DNA of 64,000 nt from GCA-2728135 sp002728135 (GTDB taxonomy: Bacteria; Pseudomonadota; Alphaproteobacteria; UBA828): assembly GCA_963997635.1 (NCBI GenBank), contig CAXEND010000006.1, positions 1 through 64,000 of the forward strand, written 5' to 3'. Both the position numbers and the translations under genes were made by a program. Below are positions 15,044-23,160 of this stretch, in pieces (within the stretch, counting starts at the first letter, position 1; each line of letters starts with the position of its first letter). Below the pieces are notes generated by a model. The model had not been told where the DNA came from. It ran no database searches and was given only the letters and a program-made list of their open reading frames with translations.

Positions 15044-17098
15044 TTATGCGCCGGATGGCTGAATAATAATATTACCGTATTGGTCTACCTCACCAATATG
15101 TCCTGGAAGTATTACGGTAGTCGAATCCATTTCTGTGACTACAGCAGGACCTTTGACTTTATTGCCTGCATGAAGCTTTGCTCTATCATATAAGCCAGCC
15201 TCTTGCTCTCTCCCATCGACAAACACAATATTTTTCTTTATTAATGCTGACGATGGATCATCACCCGCTTTATCCAAAATACTAGCCTCAACTATTGTCT
15301 CTGGTCCTTGAACAATGGCACGCAATGTAACAATCTCATGCTCAACATCGAGAGCAAATGTAAACAGCTGAGTATGTTCTTCATCAAATCTTTTTGAAAT
15401 TTGAGCCAGTCCACCATTTTTAAAATCGCTTGCAGAAAATACGATGGGAAGGACTAAACCTTGACCATGATATCTTAAATCTATTTCATAATGAACAGTT
15501 TGATCATTCTCAGAAATTCCCGCTTCATCTATGGCAACCCGTGCAGCAGAGGTTAGTTCGTCCATTAATTCCTGTACTTCTGTGTCACTCGTTTCAGAAT
15601 ATTTACGTACAAGACTGCGTGCTGCTTCATCGGTTAATCGTGTTGTTGCATCACCATATGCACACAAGACACCAGGAGATGGTGGAATAATGACTGGCCA
15701 TGAACCCATAAGCTTACCCAAAGCATTACCGTGTAAAGGGCCGGCTCCACCGAAGGCAATTAATGCAAAATCCCTAGGATCAAACCCTTGTTCTACAGAT
15801 ACTAATCTTAATGCACCAAACATATTCTCATTAACAATATCAATTATGCCTGCTGCAGCTTCTTTTAGACCTAAACCTAGACCATCGGCAACTGTTTGCA
15901 CTGCTTTTTCAGCAGCCTCTATATCCATCTTCATATCGCCGCCTACTAAACTCTCTGGCAAGAATCCCAAAACTACATTGGCGTCAGTTACAGTTGGCTG
16001 GTCACCACCCTTACCATAAGCAGCAGGGCCAGGGTCTGCACCAGCACTTTGTGGACCTACTCTTAAAGCTTTAGTTAATTCTGGAACATGGGCAATTGAC
16101 CCACCACCTGCACCAACTGTTCTTACATCTAAAGAAGATGCTCGAACAGTAACATCTCCAACTGTTGTTTCACGCCTTCGACGTGCAACACCTTCTTGAA
16201 TCAGTGCAACATCCGTAGAGGTTCCACCCATATCAAGTGTCAGTAAGTTTTTATATCCAGCATTTTTTGCAACCCATAATGCACCAGCGACACCCCCTGC
16301 TGGACCACTCATAAGAACATTTACAGGGGAATTCCGAGCCCCTTCTACAGATGTTAAACCTCCATCCGAACGTAATATATGCAGATCTGCCTCTATTCCT
16401 CTTTTCCTTAGTTCACTGTCTAAGTTTGCAACATAAAGCCTAACTTTAGGAGCAATATATGAATTAGCGACTGTGGTAATGGCCCTTTCATATTCATACA
16501 TCTCTGGAAGAACTTCAGATGAAATCGAGACAGGGACATCTGGCATGATTTCTGAAGATATTTCACGGATACGTTCTTCCGTAACTCCGTTAGTGTAAGC
16601 GTTAAATAAAGAAACGGTAAGAGCTTCAATTCCTCTAGAGTTTAAATATTCAATCTGTTTTCTTAGATCAGATTCATCTAATTCACGTACAATTTCACCC
16701 CGAGCACTCATGCGTTCTTTGGCTTCAACAGTTAATTCTAAAGGAGCAAGAGGTTCAGGTTTTGGCCATATTATCCAACCAGCTAGTAACCCTGGAACAA
16801 ATGAGCGAGCGATTTGAAGTACCTGTCTATAACCTTCAGTAGTAACCAATCCTACCTTAGCACCCTTGCCTTCAAGTACTGTGTTTGTAGCTACTGTTGT
16901 TCCATGCATAACATGGGTGATTGAGCTGGAATCTACACCTGCATCTGAGCAAACTCTTTCTATGCCATTCAAAACTCCTATTGAAGAGTCGGCTGGAGTT
17001 GATGGAACTTTTGCACGAAATGTTTTTCCATTACCTTCGTCTATTAACAAAAGGTCGGTAAACGTTCCACCCACATCCACTCCCAAACGATAAGCCAT
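15044..17098 (-). CDS. Hydantoinase A/oxoprolinase family protein (HyuA-like), pair 1
   Basis: The 684-residue protein has the actin/hexokinase-type fold of hydantoinase A subunits: DVGGTFTDLLLID (7-19) for phosphate binding, MHGTTVATNT, LDMGGTSTDVALI (around 288-300), TVGAGGGSIAHV, and a C-terminal domain that ends in a GPAVVTEMDSTTVILPG segment. It supplies ATP-dependent activation for the HyuB partner. GAGGAGACATAAC lies before the ATG. A spot count (16261-16320) gives 29 G/C in 60 bases, higher than other genes sampled here, for instance 18 in 60 at 4261-4320. Confidence 0.94.
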   Translation of the reverse strand: MAYRLGVDVGGTFTDLLLIDEGNGKTFRAKVPSTPADSSIGVLNGIERVCSDAGVDSSSITHVMHGTTVATNTVLEGKGAKVGLVTTEGYRQVLQIARSFVPGLLAGWIIWPKPEPLAPLELTVEAKERMSARGEIVRELDESDLRKQIEYLNSRGIEALTVSLFNAYTNGVTEERIREISSEIMPDVPVSISSEVLPEMYEYERAITTVANSYIAPKVRLYVANLDSELRKRGIEADLHILRSDGGLTSVEGARNSPVNVLMSGPAGGVAGALWVAKNAGYKNLLTLDMGGTSTDVALIQEGVARRRRETTVGDVTVRASSLDVRTVGAGGGSIAHVPELTKALRVGPQSAGADPGPAAYGKGGDQPTVTDANVVLGFLPESLVGGDMKMDIEAAEKAVQTVADGLGLGLKEAAAGIIDIVNENMFGALRLVSVEQGFDPRDFALIAFGGAGPLHGNALGKLMGSWPVIIPPSPGVLCAYGDATTRLTDEAARSLVRKYSETSDTEVQELMDELTSAARVAIDEAGISENDQTVHYEIDLRYHGQGLVLPIVFSASDFKNGGLAQISKRFDEEHTQLFTFALDVEHEIVTLRAIVQGPETIVEASILDKAGDDPSSALIKKNIVFVDGREQEAGLYDRAKLHAGNKVKGPAVVTEMDSTTVILPGHIGEVDQYGNIIIQPSGA

Positions 17099-17239
17099 GT
17101 TATGTCTCCTCTAACCTACTCGTTTAGATCGAGTAATTTTAAAATTCTAACAATAATTTAAGTTGTTAATCTAATAATTAAAAAAACTAATTCAAACTAG
17201 GAACAATATACTTCTATAAATAAACAAACACTAAATAGT

Positions 17240-18070
17240 CTATGCCCCTCCCGCACGTCGACGCTGAATGACATATAAGGTAACGAAACTAAGACCTATC
17301 ACCAGTAGAGAAAATATTGTTGTCATAGTTCCAATTGCATATAAGGCAGGGGTTGAAGCTGTTCCTGTTACAGAAACAAGTTCTAAAGGAAGAGTATTGT
17401 GTTCACCCGACACTTGCGAGGTTCTTGCAAATTCATCATAACTCAAGGTAAAGCCAAATAAAGCGACCCCTACCAGTCCTGGAAGGGTAATCGGAATTAT
17501 TACTGATTTAAGAGTTTGCCATGTTGTTGCACCTAGATCACGAGCTGCCTCTTCAGTTCTTGGATCAAAACGGCTAAATATAGCTAACATTATAAGAACA
17601 CCAAAGGGTAATGTCCAAGTAAGATGTGCACCTAACGCACCAGACCACCATGCACTCTGCATATCAAGGCTTGTGAACATCCTTCCTATGCCAAGAGATA
17701 TAAGAATAGAAGGTGCTATTAAACTTGCTACAACTAGATAGAAAAAAACTACATTTCCTCGGAACCCCTTGCGAAATGCTAGACCCGCAAGAAATGAAAT
17801 CACCATTGTTAATACCATTATAATTAAAGCAAGTATAACAGAACGCCCCCACGGCCAACGAAAATCACCAATATAACTTGGATTAAAAACGTCAGCAAAC
17901 CAATGTAATGATGCCCCCCTCATTGGAAAAGTAAGCCCACCAGTTTCACCCTGAAACGATAACACTGTCATTACAGCTATTGGCCCGTAAAGAAATAATA
18001 AGAAAAGATAGAAAATGGTACTTCTAAAATAGAACCAATTGCTTCTCTTTACCTTAACTAATCCACTCAT
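17240..18070 (-). CDS. ABC transporter permease, spermidine/putrescine PotC type
   Basis: This 276-residue membrane protein has six predicted transmembrane segments and the EAA loop TEEAARDLGATTWQTLKSVIIPITLPG (about 177-203) that contacts the ATPase. Layout is that of the second permease of polyamine/2-aminoethylphosphonate-type importers. It overlaps the upstream permease gene by four bases. The HyuA gene begins 141 bases further downstream, so the importer and hydantoinase may be one long transcript. The substrate cannot be named; the importer type handles small cations, phosphonates and other compounds. Confidence 0.93.
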   Translation of the reverse strand: MSGLVKVKRSNWFYFRSTIFYLFLLFLYGPIAVMTVLSFQGETGGLTFPMRGASLHWFADVFNPSYIGDFRWPWGRSVILALIIMVLTMVISFLAGLAFRKGFRGNVVFFYLVVASLIAPSILISLGIGRMFTSLDMQSAWWSGALGAHLTWTLPFGVLIMLAIFSRFDPRTEEAARDLGATTWQTLKSVIIPITLPGLVGVALFGFTLSYDEFARTSQVSGEHNTLPLELVSVTGTASTPALYAIGTMTTIFSLLVIGLSFVTLYVIQRRRAGGA

Positions 18071-18933
18071 AACTGTTTTCTCACATCAACTAGACGCATT
18101 ATTCCACCTACAATTAACAATAAGACTATTAACAAAAATAATGAATTTGCTGAAGAATATGCAAAATTATAACTGCCTATCTGATTAGAAATAGATAAAG
18201 CGACAGTGCCTACATTTGCTCCTGATAAAAGCCGAACAGCAGTAAAATCAGATAATGTCAGGCTCAATACGAAAATCGTCCCAATCGCTATTCCAGGTTT
18301 GCAAAGTGGAATAATTACATGGAGTAATATTTGCCATCCTTTTGCACCATTATCTCTTGCAGCTTCTATAAGTGAGGGGTCAATTCGTGCCATTGTATTA
18401 AATAGTGGTGCGACCATGAAGAGAGTAAAAACGTGTACATAGGATAAAATTACTGCAAATTCCGAAAACAAAAGGAACTCCAGAGGTTCATCTGTAATCC
18501 CAATACTCATAAATACTCTGTTTATGACACCTTCTTTTCCAAGAAAAGGTATCCAGGCAATCATTCTAATAACACCTGAAGTCCAAAACGGTACAACACA
18601 GAGCAGGAACAAAAGCATCTTCGCTCTTAATGAAATAACATCAAATACAAGATAGTAGGCGATGATAAAACCTAAGACAGCTGTTACAATCCAAACTATT
18701 GCTGCTATTCTAATTGTTTCAAGATAGTTGTCTAAGGTAAGTCCAGAGGTAAAAAGCTTTACATAATTTTTGACAGTAACATCGGGTATAGTTAAAAAAC
18801 CATTAAACTTATAAAAACTGGTTATTAGGATTACAATAATCGGGCCAATAAGAAACAGCAAAAGTGCAATACCCAGTGGGGTCATTTGCAGTGCTGTTGA
18901 ATAGCGCTGCAATCGATCTGTCAATTGGGTCAT
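18067..18933 (-). CDS. ABC transporter permease, spermidine/putrescine PotB type
   Basis: The 288-residue protein begins with a short cytoplasmic stretch, then a first membrane helix (PLGIALLLFLIGPIIVILI) and five more. The EAA loop IEAARDNGAKGWQILLHVIIPLCKPG lies at about 190-215. It would form the inner-membrane channel together with the second permease, whose gene overlaps its stop. A stable hairpin lies between it and the binding-protein gene. Confidence 0.93.
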   Translation of the reverse strand: MTQLTDRLQRYSTALQMTPLGIALLLFLIGPIIVILITSFYKFNGFLTIPDVTVKNYVKLFTSGLTLDNYLETIRIAAIVWIVTAVLGFIIAYYLVFDVISLRAKMLLFLLCVVPFWTSGVIRMIAWIPFLGKEGVINRVFMSIGITDEPLEFLLFSEFAVILSYVHVFTLFMVAPLFNTMARIDPSLIEAARDNGAKGWQILLHVIIPLCKPGIAIGTIFVLSLTLSDFTAVRLLSGANVGTVALSISNQIGSYNFAYSSANSLFLLIVLLLIVGGIMRLVDVRKQL

Positions 18934-19009
18934 TTCTATAATATCCGCATCGTTTCTTTAGTTAGTAATGGCCATAAATTCAATCAGTTATATAACTTTA
19001 TTAATAAAA

Positions 19010-19039
19010 TTGTGCGGGATGCTTTCACATCCCGCACAA
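19010..19039 (-). terminator. Intercistronic hairpin behind the binding-protein gene
   Basis: TTGTGCGGGAT (19010-19020) pairs perfectly with ATCCCGCACAA (19029-19039) around loop GCTTTCAC. On the minus strand a short TTTTATTAA tail follows. It lies 16 bases after the binding-protein stop and before the permease genes. That is a common place for a partial terminator or mRNA-stabilising stem that keeps binding-protein levels above permease levels. The stem and loop start resemble the terminator at 13061. Confidence 0.7.
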
Positions 19040-19054
19040 AACTTTGTTTTAGTT

Positions 19055-20356
19055 TTAAGATGCAACAAATTCGTTCCATTTCTCAGTGAGATATTCATTT
19101 TCTGCCATCACTGAATTCCAAACTGCTACACGACCCATACGGTTCTTGTAGCTTCCACCGTCACGAACTGCTCCTGGTTTTTCCATAAGATTACCAAATG
19201 GATCCCTGATTTCTACTGTTGCTTCTTTTCCTCCATACCAGAAATCCCATTCAGCTGCAGGAAGTTCTTTCTGGGTATTGTCTGGAGTAACAACATAATA
19301 TCCTTGACGTGCAAAGAATGCACCAGCTGGTCCGGATAGATACCAATTAAGGTAATCGTATGTAGCGTCTAATTTCTTCCCTTCAACGTGATTAGGAATC
19401 ATTAATGCTAAAGACCAAGAACGGTAGCCTTCCTTACAATCCTGGTAAACACAAGGTATACCTTTTGCCCTTACAGCTGTCACAGCAGGTGACCACATAG
19501 ATTGAATTACAACTTCACCAGACAACATTAGATTTACTGACTCGTTGAACGTAGTCCAGAGTGCCCGGAAATGTCCTTTTTTCTTATACTCAATCAGGTG
19601 TTTAAATGTTTCATCAATTTCAGCTTGGGTCATATTACCTTTATCTTGGTATGACACTTTACCAAGAGCTTCTAAAGCCATAGCAGCATCCATTCCACCG
19701 ATAGCAGGGAAACCAACTAAAGCTGTTTTTCCATTAAACTCATCATTTAACAGCTCACCCCATGAATTGATAGGACGTCCAATTTCATCTGGGCGTATAC
19801 CAATAGTATCAGCATTATGCAAAATTGGCATTGCAGCAACGAGTTCTGTTGATCCAGGAGTTTTAAAATCTGATCCAGATCCGTCTACATACATAACAGA
19901 ATGTGGACGTTGTCCGTCTCCAAGCCAGGCATCATCCCAGCCTTTTCCTGATTCTTTATAAATGCCAGAAACTTTGTCCCAATGTGTCAAACGGTTAATA
20001 TCTACAGGTTGAAAGTTTCCAGTTGGCCAAACAAACTTAAATTGCATGTATGCTGGCTCTAGTAAATCAAAGGACTTTGGCTGTGTAATACCACGATTAC
20101 CAACTGTGCCTAGATCGGTTGCGGTTTGCTCAATGGTAAAGCCTAAAGCGTCAGTAGCCATTTTTGCAAATGGGTCCATATTAGACACAGCTAAACCAAG
20201 CTGTCTGATGGTTATATCTTTTAAGTCCTGTGCCCAAACGGTTGGGAATCCTCCAATAGCAGATGCAGCACCAATGCCAGCGGCAGCAGCAGCAGTACCT
20301 TTTAACATGCTTCTTCGAGTTACTGTCTTGGACTTAATATCTTTCGATTCAGTCAT
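19055..20356 (-). CDS. ABC transporter substrate-binding protein, PotD-type, Tat-exported
   Basis: This 433-residue periplasmic solute-binding protein has a twin-arginine signal: TRRSMLKGT (14-22), an alanine-rich hydrophobic stretch, and a likely cut after VWAQ near residue 43. The remainder resembles spermidine/putrescine-binding proteins, with RAKGIPCVYQDCKEGYRSW in the second lobe. Tat export suggests folding before secretion. The gene sits between the ATPase and permease genes, and GAGGAGAAT precedes the start. Several such proteins bind compounds other than polyamines, so the hydantoinase downstream is a better hint: a ureide or cyclic amide is plausible. Confidence 0.93.
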   Translation of the reverse strand: MTESKDIKSKTVTRRSMLKGTAAAAAGIGAASAIGGFPTVWAQDLKDITIRQLGLAVSNMDPFAKMATDALGFTIEQTATDLGTVGNRGITQPKSFDLLEPAYMQFKFVWPTGNFQPVDINRLTHWDKVSGIYKESGKGWDDAWLGDGQRPHSVMYVDGSGSDFKTPGSTELVAAMPILHNADTIGIRPDEIGRPINSWGELLNDEFNGKTALVGFPAIGGMDAAMALEALGKVSYQDKGNMTQAEIDETFKHLIEYKKKGHFRALWTTFNESVNLMLSGEVVIQSMWSPAVTAVRAKGIPCVYQDCKEGYRSWSLALMIPNHVEGKKLDATYDYLNWYLSGPAGAFFARQGYYVVTPDNTQKELPAAEWDFWYGGKEATVEIRDPFGNLMEKPGAVRDGGSYKNRMGRVAVWNSVMAENEYLTEKWNEFVAS

Positions 20357-20461
20357 TTTATTCTCCTCACCTATAAAAACGTTATTTAAGTCTAACGAGC
20401 AATATAAATTTATGCTCTAAAAACAGGAGTGTTACCGATAACCTGGCAACCCAACCACACT

Positions 20462-21586
20462 TTAGAAAGTTTCGCCAATTAAATTTTGCTCACCTTCTGC
20501 TTTTTCCATAAAATGCACATCCTCAGCTGACCATGTTGCAGTAACTTGGTCACCAACATTCGCCGGATTAGTAAAATACTCTTTATCCTCTATAACTGCC
20601 ACCAATTGGTGCGTATCAGTCCTATCGATTGTCACTTTTACCCAATTACCTTGGTATTCAATGGCATGAACTTTACCGTTGAGACTGTTACCTCTGTCTT
20701 TCTGTTGTTCAGTACCAAGAAGATGTATTTTATCTCGCCTTACACCAAAACTCAAATCTTGCCCTTTTTTATTACCATTGTTAGGAACACGGAACTCTTC
20801 CCCATGAGGGCTTTTTAGGGTTGCATAACTTTCTTCTTCAATTAAAACTTTTCCATTAAGAACATTCCAACCACCCATAAATTCAGCAACATATGTCGTT
20901 CGAGGTATATCATATATTTCACGAGCGGAACCGCTTTGTTCAATATGGCCTGTATCCATTACCACCACTAAATCAGCTAAGGCTAATGCTTCAGGTTGTG
21001 TATGCGTAACATGGATAAAAGTAATACCTAAGTCTAATTGCAGGCGTTTTACTTCTGCTCTCATTTGTAGGCGAAGATATTCGTCCAAAGCTGATAAAGG
21101 TTCATCCAGCAGAAGAACCTTTGGGTTTGTTATTAAAGATCTTGCCAAAGCTACCCTTTGCTGTTGGCCACCTGATAATTGAGCTGGCATACGAGTTGCG
21201 AGGGGCTCAAGTTGAACCTTTTTTAATACTTCATATGCCTGCTGGCGGCGATCTTCTTTGCCAACGTTTTTCATTTTTAAGCTGAAGGCTACATTGTCAA
21301 GAACTGTTAAATGCGGAAATAGTGCATAACTTTGAAACATCATTGAGGTTCCACGCTGACCTGTCGGCACACCTATTACAGAAGTTCCACCAATGGTTAT
21401 ATCACCTTCTGTTGGCACCTCATGACCTGCAATCATACGTAATAAAGTAGTCTTTCCACATCCACTAGGGCCAAGAAGACAGCAATAACTTCCATCAGGA
21501 ATCGTTAGGTTAATATTTTCTACAGCTACATTATCGCCAAAAGCTTTTGTAATATTACTGATTACAACTTCACCAGGTTCTGACAT
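20462..21586 (-). CDS. ABC transporter ATP-binding protein, PotA type
   Basis: The 374-residue ATPase has Walker A GPSGCGKTT, Q-loop MFQSYALFPHL, signature LSGGQQQR, Walker B VLLLDEPLSALD and the switch histidine in THTQPEALALAD. A C-terminal TOBE-type regulatory domain follows from about residue 270. The start is the ATG at 21586, with TTGAGGG ten bases upstream. A TTG six codons earlier would overlap that ribosome site and is rejected. It is the first gene of the importer operon, with the binding-protein gene 105 bases downstream. Confidence 0.94.
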   Translation of the reverse strand: MSEPGEVVISNITKAFGDNVAVENINLTIPDGSYCCLLGPSGCGKTTLLRMIAGHEVPTEGDITIGGTSVIGVPTGQRGTSMMFQSYALFPHLTVLDNVAFSLKMKNVGKEDRRQQAYEVLKKVQLEPLATRMPAQLSGGQQQRVALARSLITNPKVLLLDEPLSALDEYLRLQMRAEVKRLQLDLGITFIHVTHTQPEALALADLVVVMDTGHIEQSGSAREIYDIPRTTYVAEFMGGWNVLNGKVLIEEESYATLKSPHGEEFRVPNNGNKKGQDLSFGVRRDKIHLLGTEQQKDRGNSLNGKVHAIEYQGNWVKVTIDRTDTHQLVAVIEDKEYFTNPANVGDQVTATWSAEDVHFMEKAEGEQNLIGETF

Positions 21587-21620
21587 ATGATAAAACACCC
21601 TCAAAAATTCAAATAATTTA

Positions 21621-21638
21621 CAAGTATTATAATACTTG
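21621..21638. promoter_or_regulatory. Perfect 18-base palindrome, candidate operator of the importer operon
   Basis: CAAGTATTATAATACTTG is fully self-complementary and lies 35 bases before the ATPase start codon on the minus strand. The length, two-fold symmetry and place fit a GntR-like or other dimeric repressor binding over the promoter. No regulator gene was seen in the window. Confidence 0.45.
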
Positions 21639-21861
21639 ATTTAAAACTAAAAACTGTTTTTGCCACAAGATATATGTTACGTACTAAAGAGCTTAAATAA
21701 AGTAGAAATATATATGTTATCACTAAAAAACGACAGCATACATCTGGTATTTATAAAGTAAACACCCTAGATAGATATTAATTAAACAGCGAACTATGCT
21801 GATTCAAGAACCCCAATAAAAAAGGTGTTTAAAATTATATAATCATATTAACTATTTTTTA

Positions 21862-21873
21862 TTGTACGGACAA
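21862..21873 (-). promoter_or_regulatory. TTGnCCGTAC motif, copy 3
   Basis: On the minus strand this reads TTGTCCGTACAA; the plus strand reads TTGTACGGACAA, so the outer TTGT/ACAA arms form a partial dyad. It lies 64 bases before the acyl-CoA dehydrogenase start. The core is shared with 6062 and 10403. Confidence 0.35.
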
Positions 21874-21937
21874 ATTTTTAATTTCTTATTTATGCAAAAA
21901 TATATGTTTTTGTTATTATAACCCAAGGAAAATAAAT

Positions 21938-23110
21938 ATGAAAAAGCCTGGCCAAGCGAATATAAGCCAAGAAGAAGAAAATCTAATTTTAGAAAATATT
22001 GATAAATTTATAGACAGAGACATACGTCCAAACGTCTCTGATCTTGAACATAAAGACATATATCCTACTGAAATTGTTGAAAAAATGAAACAACTTGGGC
22101 TATTTGGTGCTACAATTTCTTCTGAATATGGTGGATTAGGTTTGCCTATTACAACATATTCAAAAATTGTTGAGCGTATTTCAGCAGCATGGATGTCAGT
22201 TAGTGGAATTATTAACTCTCATCTAATAATGGCAGCAGCAGTAGAACGTCATGGCACAAAAGAACAAAAAGACTATTACCTACCAAAATTTGCTTCAGGT
22301 GAGATTCGTGGAGGAATTGCATTAACTGAACCTGATTGTGGCACCGATTTACAGGCAATTCGTACTGTTGCAAAAAAACAGGGTAATAGCTCCTATATCA
22401 TTAACGGTTCAAAAATGTGGATCACAAACAGCCAAGAAGGTCATGTAGTAGCATTATTGGTAAAAACAGATCCAGACGCAAAACCTCGCCACAAAGGAAT
22501 GAGTCTTTTTATTGCTGAAAAGGGTAATGGTTTCAAAGTGAGCCGTAAATTAGAAAAGCTTGGCTATAAGGGAATCGATAGTTGTGAGCTAGTATTTGAT
22601 AATTACCAAATAGACGCCAATAAACTGATAGGTGGAGAAGAAGGTAAAGGACTTCAACAAGTTCTTGGGGGTTTAGAGTTGGGCAGAATTAATGTTGCAG
22701 CTCGCGGAGTTGGTATTGCTCAAGCAACTTTAGATGAGTCTGTTGCATATAGCCAAACACGTAAAACATTTGGAAAAGCAATATGTGAACACCAAGCAAT
22801 CCAATTAAAACTTGCAGATATGGCAACTAGAGCAGAAGCGGCCAGACTTCTTACGGAACGAGCTGCTCAAGCATTTGCAACAGGTCAACGTGCTGATATG
22901 GAAGCAGGAATGGCTAAACTCTTTGCCACTGAAGCTGCAGTTGACAACGCATTGGATGCTATGCGTATACATGGAGGCTATGGATATTCAAAAGAATATC
23001 CAATTGAGCGCATGTATCGGGATGCACCACTTTTGCTAATTGGAGAAGGAACAAACGAAATTCAAAGAATTATTATTGCACGACAACTAATAGAGCGTAA
23101 TCCAGCTTAA
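21938..23110 (+). CDS. Acyl-CoA dehydrogenase
   Basis: The 390-residue flavoprotein has the usual three-domain layout. The FAD-site strand reads GGIALTEPDCGTDLQAI (105-121), followed by WITNSQEGHVVAL, an RKTFGKAICEHQAIQ helix and the C-terminal GGYGYSKEYPIERMYRDA. E370 in LLIGEGTNEIQR is the expected catalytic base. It would introduce an alpha,beta double bond into a short or branched acyl-CoA. The CoA-transferase gene lies 50 bases downstream, so the pair probably activates an acid and oxidises the resulting CoA ester. The layout resembles glutaryl-CoA dehydrogenase units, but this protein lacks firm proof of that substrate. Confidence 0.95.
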   Translation: MKKPGQANISQEEENLILENIDKFIDRDIRPNVSDLEHKDIYPTEIVEKMKQLGLFGATISSEYGGLGLPITTYSKIVERISAAWMSVSGIINSHLIMAAAVERHGTKEQKDYYLPKFASGEIRGGIALTEPDCGTDLQAIRTVAKKQGNSSYIINGSKMWITNSQEGHVVALLVKTDPDAKPRHKGMSLFIAEKGNGFKVSRKLEKLGYKGIDSCELVFDNYQIDANKLIGGEEGKGLQQVLGGLELGRINVAARGVGIAQATLDESVAYSQTRKTFGKAICEHQAIQLKLADMATRAEAARLLTERAAQAFATGQRADMEAGMAKLFATEAAVDNALDAMRIHGGYGYSKEYPIERMYRDAPLLLIGEGTNEIQRIIIARQLIERNPA

Positions 23111-23160
23111 ATAAAAATATATATTGATATTATCATAATATTGAGGAGATAGTAGGATAC

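Larger units (their letters stand above)
21587..21937. other. Divergent control region between ABC importer and acyl-CoA dehydrogenase
   Basis: This 351-base AT-rich stretch separates two divergent operons and holds no credible coding region. It contains a perfect 18-base palindrome near the importer start (21621-21638) and a TTGTCCGTAC site near the dehydrogenase side (21862-21873). Promoters for both operons must lie here; no consensus -35/-10 pair stands out clearly enough to mark. Confidence 0.6.

Noticed and set aside
15531..16019. 162-residue frame on the plus strand inside HyuA pair 1
   Set aside because: It is antisense to a well-supported gene and its composition follows the codon pattern of the opposite strand.
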